NCBI RefSeq assembly: GCF_902859765.1
Contig: NZ_CADIJV010000008.1
Span: 62,001 to 126,000, forward strand
DNA length: 64,000 nt
Direction: 5' to 3'
From: Achromobacter pulmonis
GTDB lineage: Bacteria; Pseudomonadota; Gammaproteobacteria; Burkholderiales; Burkholderiaceae_B
Both the position numbers and the translations under genes were made by a program. Positions 9,601 through 18,884 of this stretch are shown piece by piece (the stretch's first letter is position 1; every line of letters starts with the position of its first letter). The notes under the pieces are model-generated. The model ran no database searches, was not told where the DNA came from, and saw nothing but the letters and a program-made list of their open reading frames with translations.

Positions 9601-12600
9601 CCCCGGCGTGGATCCGCTGAACCTGTTGACCGCGCCGAGCCTGGTCACCGAAAGCACCCAGCCGATCCTGACCGGCATGCTGGGCAGCTTGCTCGGACCG
9701 GACGAGAGCGTGATGATCTACGACACGGCCGACAACGGCCGGACCATGCTGTTGGGCGCCGCCGACATCCTGCCGGAACAGAACGGCGCCGGCGCGCGCT
9801 GGCGCTTCGAGTTCCGCGACGATGCCCAACTGCGGGATGGCGCCCACACGCTGCGCGCCGTGATCCAGCAGCCGGATGACGACAACGGCGTGCCGCGTTC
9901 CCTGCTGAGCGCCGGCACGCCCCCCGTCATCGTCAGCACCGAGCTGCCCGAGCAGGAGGTAACCATCGCCCGCGTCATGGACGACGTCGGCATCTACACC
10001 GGCGAAATCACCAGCGGCACGTCCACCGACGACACCACCCCTTCGTTGACGGGCACGGTTTCCGCGGCCCTGCGGCCGGGGCAGACGCTGCAGGTGCGCG
10101 TCACCGACGTCACCGACCCTGAACAGGTATTTACCTACGAACCCGAGCTTGACCAGGACAGCCTGAACTGGTCGCTGGCGGTGAGCCCCGCGCTGCCGGT
10201 AGGCCACTACCACCTGGCCGCGGGCGTGGTCAATGGCGGCGGCGCAATGGGCGCGCGCAGCGCGCACTTCGATCTGCTGATCAATAGCCTGACCTTCACC
10301 AACCTGGACGATGCGGCCGGCCCCATCGTCGGCAACGTGTTCGCCAACGGCGAGCCGTTCGTCACCGATGACCGCGCGCCGGTGTTCGGCGGCCAGCTCG
10401 GCGTGGCGCTGGCCGATGGCGAAGTGGTGCAGGTCGTGGCGCGCCACGACGACAAGGAAACCGTGCTGGGCAACGCCATCATCAGCGCCGACGACGAGGG
10501 CGGCCTGACCTGGTACCTGGCGTTGGACAGCAGCCAGGGCCTGCAACTGGAGGATGGCCAGTCGACCTTGTCGGCGCGCATCGTCAACGTCGACAGCGAT
10601 GAAGTGCGCCTGGCGGTCGACCGCGAAATCGTCGTCGATACCGCCATCCCCGATACCGCTGTCGCTATCACCGAGGTGCGCGACCAGGTAGCCGGCAGCA
10701 ACGGTTTCGTCGGCCCGCTGGCCGCTGGCCAGAGCACCGACGACACGCGCCCGCTGATCTCGGGCATGCTGCTTGGAGCCACCACGATGCCGCTCTCGCG
10801 CGCGGTGCAGATCATCGACCGCATGACCTCGCCCTCCGGCGCCGTGACCGAGCAGGTGCTCGGCCTGGCGACCATGGACGAAGGCGAGGACGGCACATGG
10901 ACGTTCACGCCGCCGGAGAACCTGGCGATTGGCTCGCACGCCTTCTCCGCCCGCGTCATCAATATTGCCAACGGCGAGCTGGGACCGGAAAGCGCCAGCA
11001 TCGCCGTGCGCGAAAACCGCTTGTCGTTCGCTTCCGTCCTGGACCATGTCGGCGCGTTGCAGGGCAACCTGCTCGACGCCCGCATCTTCGCCCAGCCGGT
11101 CTCCACCGACGATAGCCGGCCCAGCATGTCCGGCGAACTGGGCGTGGGGCTGGGGCCGGACGAGCGCGTGGCGATCTACGATTCCCTCGCCGGCGGGCCT
11201 GCGACCCGGCTGGGCGTGGCCACGGTGACGGGTACCTCTTGGGTATTCACCCCTGAAAGCGTACTGAGCGACGGCGTCCACACCTTCCAGGCGCGGCTCG
11301 AACGTACCCAGCCGGGCAGCGCGCCGCAGGTCTTGCTGTCGGCCTCGACACCCTCGATCACCATCGACGGCACCGCCGTGCCGGTCACGCAGACCATGTT
11401 GGAGCTGCGGGTCAGCGACAACAACGGGGCCAATGGTTCGCAGACCGGCATCGTGACGTTCCGCGGCAGTACCGACGATGCCCGGCCGGTCGTCAGCGGC
11501 AGGCTCAGCGCGCCGCTCACGGCGGGGCTGCAGGTGCAGGTGTTCGCATCGTCCGCCGGCAACGCCGAGCGCCTGCTCGGCACGGCGGACATGAACGGCG
11601 TCAACTGGACCTATCGGGTCGGGCAGAATCTGCCGTTCGGGCCGTCCACGATCCTGGCGCGGGTGGTGGCCGCCAATTCAGGCCTGACCAGCAACACGCT
11701 GTTCACCACCGTCAACATCAATGGCATCACGCTGACGGAAATCGCCGAGACCTCCACCGGCCTGAATGTGCTGGACCGCGACGGCCATGGCACGGGCCTG
11801 AACGACGTGACCCTGCGCGGCCGGCTGTCTGCCCCGCTGCTGGTATCGACCGAGCGCGTGGCCGTCTACGCCAAGGATGGCGACGCCACCTTGTTCTCGC
11901 CGATCGGGCTTGCGACCGTCGCCAGCAATGGGATCGATTGGACTTTCCGTCTGCCTGAACGCCAGGGCACGGCGCAAACCTGGCGTGAAGGGCGCCATGA
12001 ACTCTCGGTGCGCATCGAAGACACGGCCTCGCGTGTCGCGTACGCGCTGGCCATCACCGACTTCACGGTGGACTCCCAGCCGCCGACCCAGACCGCGTCG
12101 ATCACCGGCTACGTGGATGGCGTAGGCACATCGCAAGGCGTGCTGACCGAAGGGGTCAGCACCGACGAGACCCGGGGGGTGGTCCAGGGCACGCTCAGCG
12201 CGCCGATCGACACCCATACCCGCCGCGTGATGGTGTACGCCCGTGCCGCCGATGGCGGCCTGGTGCTGCTGGGCGAAGCCGGGGTCACGGACACCGACTG
12301 GAAGTTTCAGGCCGTGCAGCACTTTGTGCCGGGCCTGCACACACTGGTGGCGCGGGTCGAGAATATCGCGACAGGCGGCGTGGGCGCCTCATCCGAGCCA
12401 TTCGACGTGCGCGTGCAGCAGGTGAGCGTGGCGTCCATCACAGACTCGGCCGCGCCGGATGTCAACATCCTCGCGCCGGCATTCAACGGCGCCGCCAAGC
12501 ACGGCGCTCTGGTGGTCGGCGGCCGCCTGGGCGCGGCGCTGGCCCCGGGCGAGGAAGTCAGGATCTTCATCGATGGCGAGGAACAGGCAGGCACGGCCAC

Positions 12601-15600
12601 GGTGACCGAAAGCCTGGACTGGTCGTTCACGCTGCCGGCGGACACCCCGCTGGCCCAGGGCAGCCACACCATCGTCGCGCAGGTGGTTGGCGCCGAAGGC
12701 GCCGAGATACGGGTGGGCTCGACCGCCCGCACCGTCTATATCGACGACAGCGCGCCCGTCGAAACGGTGATCATCAGCTCCGCGCGAGACAACCAGGGCG
12801 CCGGCGGGCTGTCGTTCACCGGCGAAAATGTGTCGGGCGTTGCGTCCGACGACCCGCTGCCGCGCTTGCAAGGGACCGTCTCCGCGCCGCTTTCCGGCGG
12901 CGCGGCCGTGGCGGTGTACGGCCAGATGCCGGGGCAGGACGCGCCCGTGTTCCTGGGCTTCGCCACCGTGGCGGCGGACGCGACCTGGACCTTCCAGGTG
13001 GACCGCGAACTGCCCTTCGGCGACACGGTGTTCACCGCCAGGGCGGTCAACCGGGCCGATCCGCAGCATCTGCAGGGCGCCAGCTCGCCAGAGTTCGTCG
13101 TGCACGAGCAGGCGGTGAGCATCACCGCGCTGGTCGACCACCACGGCGCCGTGACCGGGGACCTGTTCCAGGCCCAGGCGCATGCGCCCGGCCGCGGCAT
13201 CGCCCTGCTGAACACCGATGACCTGCGTCCGACGCTGTACGGCCGCGTGGCGGTGGCGCTCAAGGCAGGCGAGGTGCTGTCGCTGTTCCGCGGCAACGCC
13301 AAGCTGGGCGAGGCCGTGTTCGATTCGGACGGCCTGTCGTGGTCGTTCACGCCGCCCGCGGATGTGGCGCAGGGCACGGCGCCCTTCAGCGCGGCGCTGT
13401 TCGACTTTGCCGGCCGCTCGCTGATATCGGCGCGAACCCCGGACGTCACCATCGCCAGGCTGGGCGCCGACCACACCATCACGATCACGGCCGTGCAGGA
13501 CGCCAACAACCGGCCGGTCATGGTCGACAAGGTAATCAGTACGGCGCCGGTCAATGTGCTGGCCGATGGCGTGCTCGATGACTCCCGCCCGATCCTGTCG
13601 GGTACGCTGGACCGGCCCTTGGCCACGACCGAGACGGTCCATGTCTATGCCATCGACAGTCAGGGCGGCAAGCATGACCTCGGTGCCGCAACGACGACGG
13701 GAAGCAACTGGTCGCTGACCCCGGCGATTTCCCTGCCGGCCGGCATGAACACGTTGCAGGCCGCGATCGAGAACAGCACCGACCGCAACGACGCCGTGCT
13801 GTCGGCGCCGGTCAAGGTCAACGTGGTGTCCCCCTCCGGCATCGAGCTGGACGATATGTCGGCGTGGGGCGCGGTGCCGTCGGGGCGCCCGACGATGCAC
13901 GGTTCGGTGAACACCGATGCCATCGAGAACCTGTCGGTGCGCATCCTCATCGACGGGGTGGACGCCGGCACGGCCACGGTGGAGGCCGGCGGGAGCTGGA
14001 CCTTCCAACCGGTCTTTCCGCTGACGGCGGGCACGCACCAGGTCGAATATGTGCTGCTGAACAACGGCACGCCGGTCGACGCGGTACAGACCGAGGCGCC
14101 CCGCGTCTTCACGGTAAGCAGCGCCGAAGCGCCGTCGTTCTCGGTGACCCTGGCCGGCGACGGCCAGCCGATCCTGACCGACCAGGGCCTGGTCGTGCTG
14201 TCCGGCACGGCCTCCGCGCCGGTGCCCGCGGGCATGGGCATCATGATTTCGGTCGATAACAAGGATGTCGGCCTGGCGGGCGTGGATGCCAGCGGCGAGA
14301 ACTGGTCATACACCTTGTGGGCGCAGTCGCCGGGACAGCACGCCGTTGCCGCGCGACCGATCAACCTCGGCACGCTCGTTGCTTTCGAGGACGGCGTCGC
14401 GCATACCTCCATCTTCCAGAACCAGCTGACCATCGACACGCCGGCCGGGGCGCTGGCCTTGTCCGGCGGGATTTTGGCGATGTTGGCCGACAGCGACAAG
14501 GATGTGGCGCTTGCGGGCCGATTAACCAACGCGCTGCCGACGGGCTATTGGCTGCAAGTGCGGCGCGATGACGTCGTGCTCGGGAAGGCCGAAATCACCG
14601 AAGACGGCAATTGGCACTACGCCATCAAGCCGGATCAGCAGGCTATCGGCCTGCATCGATACAGCGTCCTGGCCTTGCCGTCCGATGTCGACGTCTCCGA
14701 TGCACAAGCCGTGTCCTTCATGCGGGCCCAGGCGCGGCTGAACTTTACCGATATGCACAGCGGGCCGGACGCCCAACTTTACGTGGCGCTCACCAGCCTG
14801 ACCGACGACCAGGGCGTGAACGTCCCAGCTACCAACGCGACGATCCACAATCCCTTGCCGGCGCTGCGCGGCACCATCAGCCAGGCCCTCGATCCGCTGG
14901 ATCAGATCGTGGTGTATGGCCGCGGCCGCGACGGTCAGCAGACCCGGCTCGGCGAGGCCCGGATGCTGACCGCCACCACCTGGGAATTCCAGGTCAAAAC
15001 CCCCTTGCCGCAAGGCGGCTATACCCTGATCGCCAAGCCCGAGAATCGCCTGACGCACGTGGCCAACGAGATCGGCAGCGCCGCCACGGATATCCAGCTT
15101 CAGGATGTGACGATCGTATCGCTGACCGACGCGGTCGGCACGCAGCGTGGCAATGTGCTCGACACCCCCGGGCATCTGACCGATGACGGCCTGCCCACCA
15201 TCAGCGGCAGGCTCAGCGCGCCGGTGCGCGAAGGCGAGCAGTACCTGCGCGTGTCCGACACGGTGGGCGGAGTGACCACGGTGCTGGGCCGCGCCGAGAT
15301 CGCCGACCCGCGCAATCCCCTGGCATGGCGCTTCCAGCCGACGGCGCCGCTGGCCAACGGCAGCCATACGATCTCGGTCGAGATGGTTGGCACCAATAAC
15401 GACAGGGTGCAGGCCGGCGCCAGCGTGTCCATCATGATGGACGGCAGCACGCCGGGGCACACGGTGCAGATCACGCGGGTGCGTGACGATGACGGCCCGG
15501 TGGTGGGCAATGTGGCCGCCAACGGCGCAATCGCGTACCAGCGGCCGCTGGTGTCCGGCACGGTCAGCGCGGCGCTGTCCAATGCGCAGGTCGTGCGCAT

Positions 15601-18600
15601 CTGGGGTGACGACGGCGCCGGAAACGTGGCTTATCTGGGCCAGGCCACGGTTAATGGCACCAATTGGACGTGGCGCAGCGATACCGACATGGACTTTGGT
15701 TCGGTCCGGCTGTTTGCCACGGTCGACAACGCCGCCAAGAGTGGCGTGGTCTATAACGAGGAAGGCGTTATCCATGGCCGACCGTCGGCGCCATTCAGTT
15801 TCCGCCTGCAGGACATCCAAGACGTCCAAGCGCTCGGCGCCGACGGCAAGGAGGTGGACGCGAGCACCAGTTCGCGCCAGTTCACGCTGAGCGGCAAGCT
15901 GGCCACGCCCCTGGTCAAAGGCGAATACATCGAAATCCGGGACGGCACCTCGATCTTGGGACGCGCCACCGTCGACGCGGACTTGAACTGGCACTTCCCC
16001 ATCGGCGAATCGCTGACCAACGGCCAGCACGTCTTCAAGATCTCGATCCTGGGCAACGGCAACCCCGCCAATGTGCCACTGGTGTTCCAATTTGTTTCGA
16101 TCAACGTCTACGAAGCGGCGTCCGATCCGTTGCAGGCGGGCCTGATCGAGGCCGTGATCGCCCTGCCGGGAACCCAAGTGCTGCTCGGCAACAGTCCCTT
16201 CGATACCTGGGCTGGCAATAGTGTCCGGCCCGGCCAGAGCGTGGACGGCGCACGGATCGGCATCTTCGGCTCGCTGGCCGTGGCGCCGCGCGCCGGAGAC
16301 CAGGTGCAGGTCTATGACAACGACACATTGCTGGGCACCGCCAGCGTGTCGGGGCTGCGCTGGTGGTACAACGCTGACAAGCCCTTGTCTGCTGGCGAAC
16401 ATCGCCTCACTCTGACCATCAACGGGATGCCGGTGCCGCCCCCCGATTCGGTCCACGACGCCGTCTACCCGATCGAGGTGTTCGACGCCGACGCGATCCG
16501 GATTGACGCCCTCACCAGCCAGACCGACCGGACCCAGGCCTTGAGCGGCTCGTTGCAGCATGCCCTGGGGCGAGACGAGGTGCTGGGCGTGTATCGCACC
16601 CTGAACGGCGAGAAGGTCCGCCTGGGCGACGCCACGGTGCAACAGGCCGCGGATGCCGAAGGGCGCATCGGCTGGTCGTTCACGCCCACCGCCGGGCTCG
16701 GCCTGGGCCTGGGCGAACAGACGCTGACGCTGCAAGTCGAAGGCGCGACGCACACTCGCGTCGCGGCCTCGCAATCGGCCACCGTATCCCTGGACAAGGA
16801 CGCCATCGACGCGGTCACGGCGATCCTGTCGGTGGCCACGCCGCGCGCCGACGGCCTGGCGGGCGTCGAACCCGGCGCGTCGGTGAGCAACGCGGCAGTG
16901 GTGGTGAGCGGCACGCTCGATCGCGACCTGGTCGGCAGCGAGCGGGTGGCGCTGTATGACGGCGACCTCCGTGTCGGCTACGCCACGCTGGGCGCTTCGG
17001 GCCGCAACTGGACCTACGTTTTCACCGGCATGAACAATGGTGCCCATAACCTGACGGCCGTGGTCGAGAACAACGCTGGCCGCAGCGGGACGCATTCCGG
17101 GGCGTTCGCGCTGAATATGGCGGCACAGTCGCCCGGCCAGCTCGTCACATTGACCAGCGGCATCGAGGAAGGCACGCCTCTGGGCAGCGCCGTGGGCGTG
17201 GATACCCACGGATTCTCGGCGTTCGCGTGGAACACCACCCGCGTGTATTGGGACATCAACCAATTGCGCAATACGGCGGACATGGTGCCCACCGGGAGCG
17301 GACAGGTGCCGGCGCTCAATTTCGCCAACTACAACAGCGCGTTCATTCCCGGCGTTCCCTACCAGGTCATCGCCAACTACCTGGGCGGCGGCTGGTTCCA
17401 CGTCGATGCGCAGCAGGCGGGCATGTGGTCCTTCCGCACGCCGGTCTCCGACGATTTCGCCACGCTCAGTGTCGATGGCCAGGAAGTGTTTACCGCCGCC
17501 GGCTTCTATGCCAATGGCCGCGGCGGCAGCACCGAGCTGGCGCCAGGCTGGCACTATCTGCGCATGGAGGTCGGCAATACCGGGGCGTCAGGCTACTGGC
17601 GGCTGCAGTGGCGCCGCCCGGGGGAAACGGACTACACCGTGGCCCGCGAGGTTTACACCGGCCCCACCGAACACGCGCTGGCACTGGGCCCGACGGACAA
17701 GTCGCATCATGTCAAGCTGAACTTCGCGCTGAGCGCGCCGCTGGGCAAGGACGAGCAGTTGCAGGTGATCGACCTGACCGCGCACCGCGTCGGCGACGGC
17801 CTGCGGCTGCAGTTCTGGAACCTGCCGGCCGATGCCAACCGCAGCTTCGACGCCGCCCTGGCGTTGATGGCGCAGACCCCGGCCGCCGTGTCGCGCATGG
17901 CCGACAGCCTGCTGTACGACAGACAGCATCCGTTCGACACCGGCGTAATCACGTCGGCGGCGTCGATGCTGGGGCATGCCTCGGGCTGGTTCCACGTGGC
18001 GCAGAATCAGGCCGGCACTTGGCTGTTCCGCACCACCTTGTCCAGCTCCCAGGTGCAGCTCAAGATCGACGGCCATACCCTGCAAGCGCCGGGCGAAGCA
18101 TTGGCGCACGCGCAGTACGCCACCACTCACCTGGAAGCCGGTTGGCATCACCTGGATTCCATCCTGTTCCAGGGTTCCGATACCGCCATCGATTGGCGAA
18201 TCAGCGTGCTGCGGCCAGGCGACAACGCATATGGGCTGCTGACCGACTTCGCCCAGTTCGAGGCCGGCGTGCTGGGGAATGCTTCCCTTGCCGATGCGGC
18301 GCAGCCGACTGCCTACTCCTTCGACGCCACGGTGGACGACGGCGGCAGCCATACCCTGGTGGCCGTGGTCGACAACAACGGCGCCCACGTGGCCCCGGAA
18401 GACGCGAGCGAAAGCAGGGTGTTCCTGGCCAACGGCGCGTTCGGCATCGTCGACAAGGCGGTCGCGGTCACCGGAGACGGGCAGACCGTGGACTTCGCGG
18501 CGGTGCATGGCGCCATCAACCGGATCGACCTGGATGCCGACCATGCCACCCATACGCAGGGCAACACCCTCGTCATCGGTGCCAATGACGTGCGCCAGGC

Positions 18601-18874
18601 CGATATCGGCGCGGCCGCCGATATGCACAGCGATCTGCTCAATGCCGCGTTCCACCAGTTGATCGTGCAGGGCGGCCAGCACGATGTGCTGCGGCTCGCG
18701 GATGCCGCCAACGCCACGGCGTGGCAGGAAAGCGGCACGATCGCGGCGTCGACGGACACGCCCGCGTACACGGTATTCACCGCGCCCGACCAGGCCTTGC
18801 AGTTGATTGTCCAGACCGACATCGCGCTCGACCTGAACGGCGTGCTGCGTTCGACGGCCCATCCGGTTATCTGA
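6641..18874 (+). CDS. Giant Ig-repeat adhesin (BapA/SiiE-like), type I secreted
   Basis: A 4,077-residue surface adhesin, far longer than any neighbour. The start is the ATG at 6641 (MKNALRTIP); the frame is open to 6602. Layout: N-terminal prefix (about 1-90), acidic linker, a Gly/Leu-rich hydrophobic stretch at about 164-181 followed by SSSKKKNK, a mixed domain to about residue 480, then about 25 Ig-like domains of 95-125 residues. Typical repeat words are STDDTRP, SGTLSAPL and ATV..W.F. Two PA14-like domains follow (about 3500-3680 and 3710-3880). The last 130 residues (INRIDLD, NTLVIGANDV, YTVF, DIALDLNG) resemble the C-terminal export region of BapA-type adhesins. No RTX nonapeptides were seen. 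The role in adhesion or biofilm is inferred from family and operon. Which ligand it binds is unknown. Confidence 0.93.
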   Translation: MKNALRTIPVTIKNGTISLNLKLADVQSMAIVGVDLVALMRDGTRLLLPGLAVRILERPSPTLQFLDQQLSGADLFTKVDIDSTALKDATEALQVPVSEPTSSDNVGNAHGATEEDGKAGDAAAGEGTGDLSAGAVDGLDTGDASKGESDKSGDEPQAWYQEYGWILGLVGLAGLALGLSSSKKKNKDEDKPAEAARPDAPAGDTPAAPDDSNTPPTPPEAEGEKPAVTVTGGIAAGVFNHAETLSVTLYGAQGQELARGELVVGPNGQVLSYRAELPADYVGPVRVVVTDGARDGLGFIDEYRQAMALGQGMTAEQAERFASADFAPLSAIAWRAEGQMDMRVSVTPLTELAARLLQAPADPTQALDGVTAEQVAAMAAAVADFAKTFTGDTQINDILGPVIAINADNFGAGAADAQAYGRALAGMAGLDAVSGALEQTLRLLTRGLERADDGTLRVAQSVEGAILLSAMQQANTLLAGLDDHSLFDAFVLPEVPWSTVTATFADAAPSEVSGIDALGSATQPSVTVSWDADGGARLAAGQTVALYLLDGRQVAAHTLSDEDIAAGHLTLNAPDYGEQALGADGVKRLFVTVADDAGLLIARSELHTYGLVSAEVDAITGLSADTGLSNSDFITNQPVQAVSGTYRGTLGENTHIEVSADGGRTWVATRVTAGADGAGGTWVSESLRLDATAQDEDARLLTRVSVSGGDGEQALTLAGASHDFVLDVTPPEAVVASIDSISAPLPGALDGFLFSQASQTIRGTVDGTLAADERVVVSIDGGNTWIAGEADGANWQVTVGFSKHGPGEILARVSDMAGNVTAAQTHPYQFTEASLEGVIPTQAVDVQAVTDHIGDSQADPYDFMGELRPGMSTDDRRPTFTGTVSADLQGDQVLVLVDSINGGPERLLGYANVAPGEDGQLPQWSFTPVADMAVGRHQVLVKVFSPSQNAWSAPYPEGVDANTPDAKSNWGAWDVNVQSITFDGVIIPGVDPLNLLTAPSLVTESTQPILTGMLGSLLGPDESVMIYDTADNGRTMLLGAADILPEQNGAGARWRFEFRDDAQLRDGAHTLRAVIQQPDDDNGVPRSLLSAGTPPVIVSTELPEQEVTIARVMDDVGIYTGEITSGTSTDDTTPSLTGTVSAALRPGQTLQVRVTDVTDPEQVFTYEPELDQDSLNWSLAVSPALPVGHYHLAAGVVNGGGAMGARSAHFDLLINSLTFTNLDDAAGPIVGNVFANGEPFVTDDRAPVFGGQLGVALADGEVVQVVARHDDKETVLGNAIISADDEGGLTWYLALDSSQGLQLEDGQSTLSARIVNVDSDEVRLAVDREIVVDTAIPDTAVAITEVRDQVAGSNGFVGPLAAGQSTDDTRPLISGMLLGATTMPLSRAVQIIDRMTSPSGAVTEQVLGLATMDEGEDGTWTFTPPENLAIGSHAFSARVINIANGELGPESASIAVRENRLSFASVLDHVGALQGNLLDARIFAQPVSTDDSRPSMSGELGVGLGPDERVAIYDSLAGGPATRLGVATVTGTSWVFTPESVLSDGVHTFQARLERTQPGSAPQVLLSASTPSITIDGTAVPVTQTMLELRVSDNNGANGSQTGIVTFRGSTDDARPVVSGRLSAPLTAGLQVQVFASSAGNAERLLGTADMNGVNWTYRVGQNLPFGPSTILARVVAANSGLTSNTLFTTVNINGITLTEIAETSTGLNVLDRDGHGTGLNDVTLRGRLSAPLLVSTERVAVYAKDGDATLFSPIGLATVASNGIDWTFRLPERQGTAQTWREGRHELSVRIEDTASRVAYALAITDFTVDSQPPTQTASITGYVDGVGTSQGVLTEGVSTDETRGVVQGTLSAPIDTHTRRVMVYARAADGGLVLLGEAGVTDTDWKFQAVQHFVPGLHTLVARVENIATGGVGASSEPFDVRVQQVSVASITDSAAPDVNILAPAFNGAAKHGALVVGGRLGAALAPGEEVRIFIDGEEQAGTATVTESLDWSFTLPADTPLAQGSHTIVAQVVGAEGAEIRVGSTARTVYIDDSAPVETVIISSARDNQGAGGLSFTGENVSGVASDDPLPRLQGTVSAPLSGGAAVAVYGQMPGQDAPVFLGFATVAADATWTFQVDRELPFGDTVFTARAVNRADPQHLQGASSPEFVVHEQAVSITALVDHHGAVTGDLFQAQAHAPGRGIALLNTDDLRPTLYGRVAVALKAGEVLSLFRGNAKLGEAVFDSDGLSWSFTPPADVAQGTAPFSAALFDFAGRSLISARTPDVTIARLGADHTITITAVQDANNRPVMVDKVISTAPVNVLADGVLDDSRPILSGTLDRPLATTETVHVYAIDSQGGKHDLGAATTTGSNWSLTPAISLPAGMNTLQAAIENSTDRNDAVLSAPVKVNVVSPSGIELDDMSAWGAVPSGRPTMHGSVNTDAIENLSVRILIDGVDAGTATVEAGGSWTFQPVFPLTAGTHQVEYVLLNNGTPVDAVQTEAPRVFTVSSAEAPSFSVTLAGDGQPILTDQGLVVLSGTASAPVPAGMGIMISVDNKDVGLAGVDASGENWSYTLWAQSPGQHAVAARPINLGTLVAFEDGVAHTSIFQNQLTIDTPAGALALSGGILAMLADSDKDVALAGRLTNALPTGYWLQVRRDDVVLGKAEITEDGNWHYAIKPDQQAIGLHRYSVLALPSDVDVSDAQAVSFMRAQARLNFTDMHSGPDAQLYVALTSLTDDQGVNVPATNATIHNPLPALRGTISQALDPLDQIVVYGRGRDGQQTRLGEARMLTATTWEFQVKTPLPQGGYTLIAKPENRLTHVANEIGSAATDIQLQDVTIVSLTDAVGTQRGNVLDTPGHLTDDGLPTISGRLSAPVREGEQYLRVSDTVGGVTTVLGRAEIADPRNPLAWRFQPTAPLANGSHTISVEMVGTNNDRVQAGASVSIMMDGSTPGHTVQITRVRDDDGPVVGNVAANGAIAYQRPLVSGTVSAALSNAQVVRIWGDDGAGNVAYLGQATVNGTNWTWRSDTDMDFGSVRLFATVDNAAKSGVVYNEEGVIHGRPSAPFSFRLQDIQDVQALGADGKEVDASTSSRQFTLSGKLATPLVKGEYIEIRDGTSILGRATVDADLNWHFPIGESLTNGQHVFKISILGNGNPANVPLVFQFVSINVYEAASDPLQAGLIEAVIALPGTQVLLGNSPFDTWAGNSVRPGQSVDGARIGIFGSLAVAPRAGDQVQVYDNDTLLGTASVSGLRWWYNADKPLSAGEHRLTLTINGMPVPPPDSVHDAVYPIEVFDADAIRIDALTSQTDRTQALSGSLQHALGRDEVLGVYRTLNGEKVRLGDATVQQAADAEGRIGWSFTPTAGLGLGLGEQTLTLQVEGATHTRVAASQSATVSLDKDAIDAVTAILSVATPRADGLAGVEPGASVSNAAVVVSGTLDRDLVGSERVALYDGDLRVGYATLGASGRNWTYVFTGMNNGAHNLTAVVENNAGRSGTHSGAFALNMAAQSPGQLVTLTSGIEEGTPLGSAVGVDTHGFSAFAWNTTRVYWDINQLRNTADMVPTGSGQVPALNFANYNSAFIPGVPYQVIANYLGGGWFHVDAQQAGMWSFRTPVSDDFATLSVDGQEVFTAAGFYANGRGGSTELAPGWHYLRMEVGNTGASGYWRLQWRRPGETDYTVAREVYTGPTEHALALGPTDKSHHVKLNFALSAPLGKDEQLQVIDLTAHRVGDGLRLQFWNLPADANRSFDAALALMAQTPAAVSRMADSLLYDRQHPFDTGVITSAASMLGHASGWFHVAQNQAGTWLFRTTLSSSQVQLKIDGHTLQAPGEALAHAQYATTHLEAGWHHLDSILFQGSDTAIDWRISVLRPGDNAYGLLTDFAQFEAGVLGNASLADAAQPTAYSFDATVDDGGSHTLVAVVDNNGAHVAPEDASESRVFLANGAFGIVDKAVAVTGDGQTVDFAAVHGAINRIDLDADHATHTQGNTLVIGANDVRQADIGAAADMHSDLLNAAFHQLIVQGGQHDVLRLADAANATAWQESGTIAASTDTPAYTVFTAPDQALQLIVQTDIALDLNGVLRSTAHPVI
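9160..17130 (+). repeat. Tandem Ig-like domain array in the adhesin gene
   Basis: About 23 diverged tandem copies of an Ig-like domain, each about 300-380 bp. Copies start near 9170, 9570, 9955, 10280, 10660, 11010, 11390, 11710, 12080, 12410, 12755, 13105, 13470, 13830, 14130, 14420, 14770, 15100, 15455, 15805, 16135, 16485 and 16805. Recurring words are (I/V)D..G, STDD.RP, (S/G)G.LSAPL, V.VY, LG.ATV, W.FTP and H...ARV. Two more, less regular copies precede the array. The copies differ at DNA level, so the array is old and not a recent amplification. Confidence 0.85.
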
Positions 18875-18884
18875 GGAAACACGC

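Noticed and set aside
6944-11281. A 1,445-codon open frame on the minus strand under the adhesin gene
   Set aside because: It is a shadow of GC-rich codons: its translation is Arg/Gly/Ala/His-rich with no domain, and the plus-strand adhesin has clear repeats and operon context. The same holds for long minus-strand frames at 3129-5237, 12389-14038 and 14522-17554.
6641-18874. Adhesin as an RTX toxin
   Set aside because: No GGxGxDxxx nonapeptide blocks were found; the protein is made of Ig-like and PA14-like domains.
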